Source: Adiantum capillus-veneris (Eukaryota > Streptophyta > Polypodiopsida > Polypodiales > Pteridaceae). Taken from it: a DNA stretch of 64,000 nucleotides. Below are positions 31,914 through 42,042 of this stretch, in pieces (position 1 is the stretch's first letter; the number at the start of each line of letters is the position of its first letter). Where the stretch lies: NCBI GenBank assembly GCA_014529385.2, contig CM043968.1, positions 25,969,513-26,033,512 of the forward strand. The letters run 5' to 3'. A program made the position numbers and the translations under genes. The notes beneath the pieces were generated by a model that searched no databases, was not told where the DNA came from, and saw only the letters and a list, made by a program, of their open reading frames with translations.

Positions 31914-33533
31914 ATGAATGTTGCCAAACTAGTGGACTTCATGTCTTCTGAGGTCCGAACCACGATCATAGCAAAGCTGTATGGAGATCCTGAGTTATTC
32001 CTTGCACTTCGAGCATTCCTTAACGGAGAGCTACGAACGGGATTACCGCATTTTGCGCAACCAAATAGGCCTGACTCGATTATGATTGATGAGGAAAATC
32101 ATGTGCAATCACTTGATTTAGATGGACACGAGTCTGTGATCGAGGTACCCATTAACGAATTAGGGCAGTATTTTGAAGGCAACGAGTCTAATGCGACCCT
32201 ACCCATCACTACCAAGGGATTAACTATAAAGGGAATTCTTGATGGTGGTGCGGGAGTTAGCATCGTTACAAAAGATTGTTGGGAATCCATGGGAAAACCC
32301 CGCCTCAGTGTTACTAACATTGTGGTAAAGATGGCAAATGGTACCATAGCCAAACCTATGGGGATGCTCAAGGATCTTAAGATCAAAGTTCTAGGACACA
32401 AGGTACGACATACGTTCATTGTAATGGATTTCTCTAAACACCTTATGTCATATGAAATGATTTTAGGACGACCATTCATGAGGGAAGCACAAATGGTTCA
32501 TGATTGGTCTAAAAATCATGTCTATTTGCAATTCCAAGACTCTGTCCTTAGAGTGGATTTGGTGACTGGTAAGGTACACCCCTTAGGGAGTAAAACCATT
32601 ATTGATCATCGCTCTGACACCACAGTTCACTCGGCCCCACTACAATATTGTTACACTTGTAAGAAGGATACAGACATTGGTCAAGATTCTCCTTACATGG
32701 ATGTGTTACCGGGTATGACGGAATCGGACAATGTGGATTGGGTCCACCTAGCATCAACCATAGACACTTGGGGAAATAGGGGGACGACCTGGGTAACACC
32801 TGAGGGGGATGAAATGCCTATACCCTTAAATATGCTACAAGCAATTCATATCGCTTCCAACAAGACTCATCCTAAGGTAACGAAGAAAACATACAAGTGG
32901 GTCCCTAAAGCTTCTTTAGTGACCATAGCTAGTGCTAAAAAACAGAAGCCTTGTAAGAAACGCACCACTCGCTCCAAGAAAAGTAAGAAAATGTTGTGAT
33001 GGATCCCTAAACGATTATTGGAAGCCCAAGGCTACTATCAAGGAAATGATCAAATCTGGGTGCCAAAACGTAGATTGTGCTCTTACCTATCACCTGACCC
33101 AAGTGAGCCCAATCCCGTAGCTCCAAAACGAATCAATGATCGTGGAAAGAAAAAAATCACAGAATGCTACACACCTGCTCCCGAGCTAGTTTGGGTACCA
33201 AAGAAAGAACAATTTGTTCCACCTAGCTCAGGAAGGGGGGAGTCCCATGAAGATTCTAGCTCATCATGTAATACATCCATAGAGGTAAAAGCTTCTACAC
33301 AGCTTCCATCTATAGTAGTGGACCTCCATGAAGCTACAAAAGAATCCACACCTCCCAGTGTTCAAGAATCACCTGATGAACCACTTCAAGTTCGATCCTG
33401 GGAGAGTACCTTACCACCCTTGCAGCTTGACAAGGCACCTAGGGTAATAGAAAACTACTGGCAAAAATCCTCACCTATTACCAACTGGAACAATTGGTTT
33501 CAAAGGATGACAAGCTCATTTCAAACGGTATGA
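31914..33533 (+). pseudogene. Element C retropepsin-like protease and Trp-Val-Pro-Lys repeat region
   Basis: It lies in the same frame as Gag and is separated from it by one TAA. Near residue 107 the loop GILDGGAGVSIV has the catalytic Asp with D-G-G replacing D-S/T-G, as in many plant gypsy proteases. EMILGRPFM (about residue 182) is the conserved second half. After the protease, W[VI]PK occurs four times (near 32898, 33000, 33057 and 33191). An in-frame TGA at 32997-32999 splits the frame (361 codons before, then open to 33533). No reverse transcriptase follows. Protease activity would trim Gag. The function of the repeat tail is unknown. Confidence 0.75.
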
Positions 33534-33540
33534 TCTACCC

Positions 33541-33554
33541 AAGGAAGGGGGGAG
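33541..33554 (+). promoter_or_regulatory. First polypurine tract, followed by LTR-like TG
   Basis: AAGGAAGGGGGGAG lies a few bases after the last coding frame and is followed by TGTTTGTGGACATCC at 33555, the arrangement expected at a 3' LTR. The element's matched LTR starts only at 35160, after a second, almost identical tract. The first one may be a relic of a different parent element. Confidence 0.55.
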
Positions 33555-35144
33555 TGTTTGTGGACATCCATCATTCACTTGTTGCCCTCTCAACCTTTTT
33601 CCCTGACCTCTCAATCTCCGATCTTAGGGAATGTACATATAAAGCTTTATACTCACCAAAAAAAAAAAAGAGCAAGAGCAATTAGCAAACGAGTATGCAC
33701 ATTAAAAGTCAAAACATTGACTCATACCTACACATGTCACATCTGGTACAGTGAAACAGAAACCTATGCCATAAAAAACCTTTGATCCTCATCACTTGAG
33801 TGATGGAGGGTAAGTAAGATTAGTACGATAGGAGTGTTTCTGTTTTAGAGTTGAGTGATTAGAAAAGTTCTCTTTTCTCACTGATGTGCCTCCTAGAGGT
33901 ATTGTTTTTGTTTCCTAGTGTGTACAGGAACGTGTTGCTATTGATAGGATTTGGACCTTCATGGAACCTTTCTCTCGATCACACTTCAAATCAAGCACGA
34001 CCATCAACACAAACAGGTGTTTCTTGTCCATTAGCATTGCCTTTATCTTTTTGCATCCATGTTTGTCTGCTTTGATTGTGATTGGTAGCATAATATTCAC
34101 CGCATTTGCTTAGTATCAAACATTTAATTCAATGTAATGTTTTGTCATAATCACTTGTCTAGGTGTAAAAATCAAGGAGTCCAACTAAGCTAGTTTGACC
34201 AAGCTAGATGTTAGAAATCTTCTCTTAATACCATGGGGAATGCCTTCCTAATAAGCAATGGTTACTTAGGTTCTTAATCCGATTTAGGCAGCATTGTATG
34301 AAATGTACTATGGCTTTCTAGTGGGCTTGACCCTATTGACCTTTAGCTTAAGTATTATAAAGGGAGTTTACTAATGTGATGAGCCTGGGGAGGGTAACAG
34401 TGTTATATGACCCCCCAAAGTTACAAAATTAAAATGCTGAAAATGAACAAACAAAAAATCAAAGTGCCACAATGTAAAATTTTAAGCTGGAAGAGAAATC
34501 TCAGCTTGATTTGGTACTTCACTCACATGTATTGCCTATGGTACTTGAGCCCTAGAGGTTCCCAGTGTGGGCGCTTTTCCTTGAGAAGCAAAAAACCCAA
34601 GGCATACAAAATAAGCACACACATCAAATTGAATCAATGTGAAAAGACTTTGGGGGGTCAAAGAAAAAGTAATCAGTCAGGCGATGATTTCATGAGAAAT
34701 TCCTTTTATGGTAGCTTAACTACAAAGTTTTCTAGATATAGCCTCTAGTCAGCCCTCGAACATGAATACTTGGCTCTCGCGATTAAACAACTTAATTGAC
34801 CACTGAAAATTAAGAAGCTTACCCATGGTATTAATATTCGATCTCTAGTACCTTTCGACCGTCAAATTAGCGACCCCAGACTTGTTTAATTTTCTACCTT
34901 TACATCTGTTTATGCATTTGATTACATTGCAATTTAATGTTCATTGCTAACAAATTGTTTGAAATTCTTTGACCAATCAATTTTTCTACCTAAAACTGCA
35001 TATGCTTTTTAAGAGAATGCCGTTACTGTGCCAATGTTGTTTGATTTTGCAGTGACTGAAGAAGGCTAAGGACATTCATCTCAAATGCTCTTCCACCTCG
35101 ACGAACCAGCTTCAACTCAATAGCTTCCGAGGACGGAATCTACA
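33555..35144 (+). other. Element C region between two polypurine tracts, non-coding
   Basis: About 1.6 kb of AT-rich sequence. Open frames of 60-113 codons (for example 34407-34748) have no recognisable domain. The left part may be an LTR of another family (see the tract at 33541), whose right end I cannot place. Confidence 0.5.
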
Positions 35145-35146
35145 TC

Positions 35147-35447
35147 AGGAAGGGGGGCATGTTAACCCTCACGGCACACGGACACCCTATGATCTATAAA
35201 CGTTGTATTATTTAGAGTCAGGTACCGGGCTTGTCGGACCAATAGGGAAAGGTAGAGTGATCGTCGATGAGAGGCGCACTTTAACTTGGACATTCAAGGG
35301 ATTAGTTGGCTAAGCATGGGCGCCCAAGTGTGAATGGGGTGAGCTCCTATAAAAGCCAACTAAACCTAATTTTTACTCATTCTCTCATTTGTGCAATAGA
35401 AGAGTGCTCTTGCTCCATCTCCATCTTCTTCTTCTTGTTCACCTCCT

Positions 35448-35495
<48 letters not shown>

Positions 35496-35739
35496 TGTGT
35501 GCGATCGAGCATTACGAAGGCACGATGGCGGCGAAGCGGTTGAGCACGGCACGACTGCAGCTTCTTCTTCATCGCGGCGAGGAATCCACCACGAAGGCGA
35601 GCGTAGAGCGGTGAGTGACACACCCTTTGTTTCCTTGAGCTTGCTAAGTTTAGGCTTGTTGTGTGCTTGGAGCCTTTTGTGGCTCGCACGCGGTGTATTG
35701 GCAAGTCCCTTGCTTCGACAGTGCGGCAAGGAGCGCACA
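35147..35739 (+). mobile_element. Element C polypurine tract and complete 3' LTR (580 bp)
   Basis: GGAAGGGGGGCA (35147-35158) precedes TGTTAACC at 35160. The LTR has TATAAAAG (about 35348), (GT)n and (GA)n at 35450-35490, then a section absent from the truncated 5' LTR. It ends GGAGCGCACA at 35739. The duplication GCTGT follows at 35740-35744. Confidence 0.9.
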
Positions 35740-36173
35740 GCTGTAAAGCATGATGATGTCTTGCAAAAGTTCAACTACAAGCTTTCCAGTACACAAATCC
35801 TAGGAGATGGCGTTTACCTAAACCTGCCATGGCTTGTCATACTGTTTCCTGCTGTAAAGCGTGATGATATCTTGCAAAAGTTCAACTACAAACTTTCTAG
35901 TACACAAATTGTTGTAGAGCGAGCATTTGGTAGGTTGAAACATATGTGGGGCTACCTACAACAATGGGTGAGACAATTAGATGTGGAGCTCTTGCCAGAA
36001 ATCATTGCCACCTGCTGCATTCTACATAACATATGGGTGGACTTTGCTGTACTTTTTGATGATGATGCCATTGTCCACAAGGTGTAAGCTCCATAGTCTA
36101 TAGGGGTTGCATCAAGGGGATTGATCACCAAAGACGTCCTGCTCACTTACATGCGAGATGGTCACATGGACTA
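35740..36173 (+). pseudogene. PIF/Harbinger transposase, C-terminal part with 111-bp tandem duplication
   Basis: It resumes the transposase interrupted at 28402. The third catalytic acidic residue lies in IVVERAFGRLKHMWGYL (about 35907-35957), followed by LLPEIIATCCILHNIWVD. After a shift, LITKDVLLTYM runs to a stop near 36173. A 111-bp unit is tandemly repeated: a partial copy before the LTR insertion (about 28344-28402), a full copy at 35740-35850 and a partial third to about 35909. The 37-codon block ILGDG..L..PWLV..F..AVK.DD.LQKFNYKLSSTQ is therefore doubled in frame. The duplication predates the LTR insertion because the insertion lies inside it. Confidence 0.8.
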
Positions 36174-36684
36174 GTTTGTACTCTGCTTGTATCTTGTCAT
36201 AGGGCTAGTTCAATTCCTGGATCTATGCATCTCCTCATAGATCCATATGCAAAAAAATGTTGTTGATATTGTTTCACTCGCAATACAACTCTATCTACGT
36301 TTGGATTTTGTGCAATATGTTTCACCCTAAAAGAATGAAAATGTCCAGTGCTCTTGTATGAGTATCCTCTCTACTCTATAGGAATGCATGTTTTGTGCTC
36401 ACATTGTCGTGTGTGTGGTGGGAATTTCCCTGTTGAAAATGAAAGTCTTCGTTGTGATTGGAAATAGGGTCGCAAGGAAACACACATAGCTTGGAGAAGA
36501 CAAAGAACAGTCAAGGCACACAACAGAGAGTGATTACTTTGTGTGCAATGGAAAGACAAGTTAGCCCTAGAGTGATGGGCGTATAAACAATGCACGGGGG
36601 AAAAAACATCCTAGTGAGGGAAAAAATGCCTCGGCAGTCCTAAGTGTGTTCACACACATCACCACCACATGTGTGATGGTAACA
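36174..36684 (-). mobile_element. Copia element H, 3' LTR (left end uncertain)
   Basis: On the - strand, CCCCAAGGGGGATT (complement of 36685-36698) precedes TGTTACCATCACACATGTGG at 36684, a polypurine-tract/LTR junction. The LTR runs left, but its CA end is not fixed. It lies between about 36250 and 36360 or slightly further. The start coordinate given is only the end of the Harbinger remnant. Confidence 0.55.
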
Positions 36685-36829
36685 AATCCCCCTTGGGGAG
36701 TGATGCAAGGAACAAGAGCTGGCACATCGAGTATAGGGAAGTGCCATGCCCTGACGACATGATCAGTCCACAAAAGGGGAGTAAGCCCAAAGTTTTGCAG
36801 AAATCTTTGAACTTCTCACGAGACAATGC

Positions 36830-37431
36830 CTTTGTGAAAAGATCTGCGAGGTTGTCCTATGTTGGCACATGCCAAGCTGATCTCTTCTACTGAGAGCCTC
36901 TCCCTGACATAGTGGTAATGCACCTCGATGTGCTTTGTGCGAGCATGAAAATCTAGGTTCTTTACAATTGCCAATGCACTCTAACTGTCAGTGTAGATGA
37001 TGTTGGCAGTTGTGTCTTGTCCAACACCCAAATCAGCCATAAGGCATCTGAGCCATACATACTCAGCCTGCGAAGACTTCCCTGTACTCACCCTCACAAT
37101 TGGAAGTGGCCATAGTAGGTTACTTCTTGCTCAACCATGATATGCATGAACCACCGAGCATGAAATAGAAACCACTTGTGGACACCTACGTGTCAAAACA
37201 ACCAGCCCAATATGAGTCCAAAAAGGGGGTGCAATGATCCCCATTAAGATTAAACAACCCAAGATGTAAAGTGCCACTCAAGTAGCGAAAGATTTGCTTG
37301 ATAGCCTGCCAATGCTTAGACCCTGGACTATGCATAAATCTGTTGACATGTGAGACTACAAACTGAATATGTGGCCTTGTGTTGCATACATAACTGGTAA
37401 AGAGTGACATCGACAGGATCACCAGCATCAT
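36830..37431 (-). pseudogene. Copia element H RNase H region
   Basis: From 37431 the frame reads FVVSHVNRFMHSPGSKHWQA and IKQIFRYLSGTLHLGLF, then SYWAGCFDT, the copia RNase H start with D and G-Y/W-A. After stops it continues as QAEYVWLRCLMADLGV, IIYTDS, ALAIVKNLDFHARTKHIEV, HYHYVRE and FHKGIV. This is the copia C-terminus, ending a short distance before the polypurine tract. One Asp (YTDS) remains, but the frame has stops. Confidence 0.82.
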
Positions 37432-38291
37432 GAAGACTCAATTTCAAACCTTTTTTCATGGGAGAGGCAATAGGTTTGTAATCCTCAAGTCCGAACTTAC
37501 ATAGCAATGTCTCTATGTAACTTGTCGGACACAAGGCAATACCACCATCATATTGCTTAAATTGCATGCCCGTGTAATGGTGCAACAACCCCAAATCTTT
37601 GATCTTGAAACTAGCATTCAAATCAGCCTTAAATTCAAAACTATGTGCCTCGTTCGGAACAGTGATCAACAAATCATCCACATGTAGTACAACAATGAGA
37701 AGTACATTGCCCTCACGCTTTATGTATAAGGTGCTTTCTATTGGACTGTTACAAAAGCCTCGTTTGACCAAATGAGTGCCAGCTTTCTCATACCAAGCAT
37801 GAGGAGATTGCTTCAACCCCTAAAAATATTTCTTACATTGTCACACTTTATCTTCTTGCCCTCTAATGAATCGCGAGGCTACGTTACATAAACTTCCTCA
37901 AATATGTCACCATTCAAGAAATCAATAACAATATCGGATTGATGTAAATCAATCCAAAATGAGCTGCCAACACACATAGAAAATGCACAGTAGTCATAAG
38001 GCAAGTAGGAGCAACAATCTCTTCATAATGTATGCCTTTCTGTTGTGCATAACCTTTTGCAACAAGTCGAGCCTTATATTGATCAATCTCATCATCTGGA
38101 GCGCGTTCAACTTGTAAACCCACTTCGTACCAATGGCTTTTTTTTCCAAGAGGCAAATCGCATAAATTCCATGTGTCATTTTCTTTAAGTGCATCATATT
38201 CTGATTGCATGGCAGCCATCCAATTTTTAGAATTATATGCTTTATCAAAAGACAGAAGTTCCTCAACATCACATAAGCTAGAAACAGCCAA
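37328..38291 (-). pseudogene. Copia element H reverse transcriptase
   Basis: 38291-37914 encodes the N-terminal part (WMAAMQSEYDALKENDTW, YKARLVAKGYAQQKGIHYEE). After a deleted or shifted stretch (about 37820-37910), 37816-37328 gives MKQSPHAWYEKAGTHLV, LYIKREGNVLLIVVLHVDDLLIT with the catalytic VDD, LNASFKIKDLGLLHHYTGMQ and YIETLLCKFGLEDYKPIASP. The pattern LH-VDD-LL is the usual copia form Y-VDD-LL with the Tyr replaced by His. The palm's first Asp region is lost. Confidence 0.85.
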
Positions 38292-38294
38292 AGC

Positions 38295-39400
38295 TTAACA
38301 ATCTGATGCATGGTGAGAACCTGAACGAATATGAATAGACAAAGGTGCATCCAATTTGCTGTCACACAAAGTATGCACCAGCCATTTTGGCATACCTCTA
38401 GCCTGCTCAATCTTTGCCCTTTCCCCATCAAGTACATCATGTACACCTGCATTAGTAATAGGTTGATTCGTACCATTTTTCAAAACCCCCATAAGTTTCA
38501 CATTTGCCTCATTTGAATTCACATATAAATTTCCACCATTGAGAGGAGGCAACAAACTGTCATAAATGTCCTGTGAGCTAACATTACCATCTCTAGTACA
38601 TGACAACAAGGGCTGAACATAATCTTCCACAAACACAACATCTTGTGAAACCAAGATACGCTTTGTTTGTGGATGGTACAACTTGTAACCTTTGCTTTTA
38701 GCACTATAACCAACAAAAATGCATTTGACAGCTTTATCATCCAATTTTTTACGGTGTGTTTGTGGTAGCAAAGCATAAGCCAAATAGCCAAAAACGCACA
38801 TGTGCTCAAAGAAGGCGTTCTATCATGCCATGCTTCATAAGGAGTCATAGACTACAAAGCTTTACATAAGTGGCAGACATGATAGCCTCAAGCCTAAACG
38901 AATGTGGCAAAGCTTGATTTTGACCATACATCATGCAAGTTCCATAAGTGACCTGTTTTTCCTTTCATCAACACCATTTTGTTGAGGTGTATACAGAATT
39001 GTACATCGGTGTTTTATCCCATGACTAGCCAGAAATGCATTAGATTCATGAGACATATACTCCCCCCCTCGATCGAAACAGAGGGTGTCCATAATACATT
39101 TTGAGACATTTTCAGCCATAGCCAAAAATTTCTTGAAGCACATAAAACTTTGGACTTCACTTTAAGTGGACACACCCATGCATGTCTAGAGTAATCATCA
39201 ATGAAAGTCACGAAGTACATGTTACCCAAGGACGGAGTTTGCATGGGACCGCTATGCACAAGTTGCAACCTGCATGTAGCCCTTACTGAACTGTCCTTTG
39301 AAAACTTCGAACACTGCATCTTACCTTAAATACAACCTTCACAAACATGCTTCATAGGTGCTTCAAGAGGCGACAAAGAAGCAACCATATCAAATTTTTA
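38295..39400 (-). pseudogene. Copia element H integrase
   Basis: 39319-39014 shows LQLVHSGPMQTPSLGN and YFVTFIDDYSRHAWVCPL, the first catalytic Asp region of copia integrases. 39143-38931 gives LCFDRGGEYMS and HGIKHRCTILYTPQQNGV, with the second Asp and the start of the P-Q-Q-N-G-x-x-E motif. There E is followed by R as D-E-R in VDERKNRSL. 38801-38295 is the C-terminal block (FGYLAYALLPQTHRKKLDD, CIFVGYSAKSKGYKLYHP). The domain is spread over three frames and is inactive. Confidence 0.83.
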
Positions 39401-39470
39401 TAAACGTAGCAAACTCGCAAATTCAGATGCCCAAAATGTGAATGCCAAAGTTTTGCATCTGAAACAGCCT

Positions 39471-39962
39471 TTAAATCCACAACTGTATTTGAAAAATTCT
39501 ACCCACACTTGTCATACAAAGTGAGCTTATACAACTCACGACATAAAATGCAGATGCAACAATTTCATCACCAAAACTGACATCATGGAATGTACATCTA
39601 TCATCCACAAATTTGACAACAAGACCTAGTCTAACAAGTGCAGATACAGACAAAAGGTTCTTTTTGATCCCAGGTACATACAATGCATCAACAAGTGTGA
39701 AAAAACTACCATTCGTAGTAGTTAGCACAATCTTTCCAACTTTGTTGACTAGATAAGAGGCATTGTTGACACAAGTGACTAAATTCCCATGAGGGACATC
39801 CTCGAGAGAGGAAAACAAGTCATGGTGAGAAGTAATGTGCTTTGTAACACCACTGTTGTCAAAGTACCACACATGACCATCTGCAGCAGCAGTCAGCTGG
39901 CATACATGCATCATGGATAGAAGTATCATAAGTGCACTCTGCACTAAATGCCCACTTTGCAT
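39471..39962 (-). pseudogene. Copia element H protease
   Basis: The frame contains VWYFDNSGVTKHITSHHDLF, the copia retropepsin loop with D-N-S-G replacing D-S-G. It continues LVTCVNNASYLVNKVGKIVL, ALYVPGIKKNLLSVSALVR and VKFVDDRCTFHD, which is the protease and the linker leading to integrase. The residue inserted before S-G may be inactivating. Confidence 0.82.
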
Positions 39963-39974
39963 CTACATCAACAT

Positions 39975-40894
39975 CACAAATATCCTTTTACAAAAGAATC
40001 TACAATTGTAGCACTTGTAGTGGAACCATCTTTTTTTGCCTTCAATTTTGGACACTGCTTGATCAAGTGATCATCAACACGTCTTCTTTTTGCCCTTTTC
40101 ACCAAAATTCCCAGACGAAGTGCTGCTAGCATAAGCATTAGGAACATGTGCTTTTTCACTCCCAGAGAACCATGAGAAGTGGCTACATTGATGTTACCAC
40201 TTTTTCTTTGAGCAACAATAAAGGCCTGCTCAACTGCATGCTGTTTAGCCCCATTTTTTCTGGAAAGTGACTCTTGCAACAACAATGTGCATAATGCATC
40301 AAACTTAACATCTTCAAGATTTCCTTGGGTCACAAATGCTAGTAAAACTTTGGTAAGAATTTGGCAAAGCATCAAGAACGATCTACACAAGGGAATTGTC
40401 AGAAATGACTTCGCCTGTAGAAATAAATTGCTCATTAATATCCTTGATACCAGCAAGGAAAGTGTCCATTTCATCTTCCTCATGCATAATCTTCAACTCC
40501 ATCTCTTTGCGCAACAATGTAATTTTAGCCTCATTTTGCTTGCATAAAGACCAGCTAGAATATCCTAAGCTTGTTTTGTGGATTTTACTGAACTAATATG
40601 AGGAGTAATAGTGCGCTTCACAGACAACATAATCAATGCATGAGCCTGCGCATCTCTTACATCCCCACGAGCCTGCTCAGTCGTAGGCAAAACAACTCTA
40701 GCAACATCAATCCTGCCACCAAAACCTGCAACATCTTGAGTCGATGCAGTTTGCGGTGCCATTGGACAGATTGCTACCACCAGCTCTTCGATGGTCGATA
40801 TCGCTTCGTTGAGTAGGGACTCTGTAGACGGGATGGATGAAGGGACCTTCTCGCCATCGTCACTCTCCATGGGTAGATTCTCTCGAGAGGACAT
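39975..40894 (-). pseudogene. Copia element H gag
   Basis: The N-terminal part opens at 40894 with MSSRENLPMESDD and continues ARGDVRDAQAHALIMLSV, the copia capsid start. After a stop, another frame gives KEMELKIMHEEDEMDTFLAG, ISTGEVISDNSLV and IVLDALPNSYQSFTSICDP, the standard UBN2 gag pattern. A zinc-knuckle remnant (HLIKQCPKLKAKK) lies near 40030-40075. Gag shells the RNA. The copy carries at least two shifts. No 5' LTR or primer binding site was found right of 40894, so the 5' end is lost. Confidence 0.8.
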
Positions 40895-41030
40895 GGCTGT
40901 AAAAAAACAAGAAGGGTCCGTATTTATGCCTGGAGTTGAGCATCATATTTATGGCAGTGCTAATGCACAACGCCATAATGATGCTATAATGTGCAGTGCC
41001 ATAATAATGCAGCGCCAACGTAATACATAG

Positions 41031-41033
<3 letters not shown>

Positions 41034-41103
<70 letters not shown>
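41034..41103. repeat. (GA)n microsatellite, possible LINE tail
   Basis: About 35 GA units. It lies exactly at the 3' end of the following - strand LINE, where it would read (TC)n on the element's sense strand. Confidence 0.9.
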
Positions 41104-41109
<6 letters not shown>

Positions 41110-41156
41110 TATTGTCCTCGAAGGTCAAATATGACCTATGGGACCAAATGAACATG

Positions 41157-42042
41157 TCACATGGTGTGAGTGGAGGTCATAAGTGACTCTCGATGCTCAA
41201 AAATGGCTGAAATGAGCATCAATCCACATCGTGGTTGGGAGAGGAAGGTATGTAGGGAGAGCTCATGGCTGAATATATGGGGAAAAGAGGACCTAATGTG
41301 GTCAAAAGCTGAGCACTCAAGTAGTGTGTGGTACTCACTCTCTCGCACTTGACGAGGACATAAGGTGCAAAGTCGATGAAACTCCTCGCGAGTGCCCCAA
41401 CGTCGTGTCTCGCAGGGTAGAGAATGGGAGCTAAGACGAATGGAGGCAATGGTGCAGATCGCACTCAACGGGATGGGCTCAAGGATGTAGGGATGGGTTC
41501 GGTTACCTCGTTCGGAGAAGAAGAGAGATTTGTAGTTTGGGGCAGCGTGTGTGGTGTAATGGCTGAAGCGAGAACCTCTAGATTTCTCCCAAGCCGTGAT
41601 ACATTGGTGTTGTAAGAAGACCTCATTAACTTGGGAGTCGATTGACACATCCTTGACCAAGTGACATGCATCCCATCTTCCAAACCATTTCTTGATGTCA
41701 AGCATCCACCCGAACTTAGTATTTTGCTCTTGCATGTCTTTTGGACCTTTTGACTTGCTTCATATGCGATTCTAGGAAGTCGATGCAAAGGGCTACGTTG
41801 TGTCTTAAGCATGTACTCCACAACCCTTTGCATGCCCAAGACTGGGAAGCGATTCGGACTCAAGAAGTAAGAGCATGTAGGGTGTTTGTGTCTTGACTTG
41901 GAGAAAGTTGATGAGAAAACGCTTGGACATTCTCAAACTCTTTCCAAGTAGACTTTCCGATGCTTCCACCCCACACCTCCACTCCATAAAGAAGCACCGG
42001 TGTCACCAATGTGTCAAAGAGGTACTTTTGAGAGCCCAACAC
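41157..42042 (-). pseudogene. LINE C-terminal domain with Cys-His motif
   Basis: From 42042 the frame gives LFDTLVTPVLLYGVEVWGGS, the end of the thumb region. After shifts, 41735-41157 reads TIASIRLSSHSLPCETRRWG and CTLCPRQVRESEYHTLLEC, which has C-x2-C then H-x4-C spacing typical of the LINE C-terminal zinc-binding motif. It would help bind RNA or DNA. Confidence 0.8.

Larger units (their letters stand above)
28403..35739 (+). mobile_element. LTR element C, gag-protease only, inserted in the Harbinger gene
   Basis: It is bounded by LTRs beginning TGTTAACCCTCACGGCACAC (28403 and 35160), with the right end GGAGCGCACA at 35739 and duplications GCTGT on both sides. The interior encodes a very long gag and a retropepsin but no reverse transcriptase, RNase H or integrase. 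It is therefore non-autonomous, of the kind called TR-GAG in the plant literature. The 5' LTR is cut at about 28735 and joins directly to gag coding sequence, so the LTR end, the primer binding site and the leader are deleted. Confidence 0.87.

Noticed and set aside
34407-34748. 113-codon open frame in element C
   Set aside because: Not recognisable and in the non-coding stretch between two polypurine tracts.
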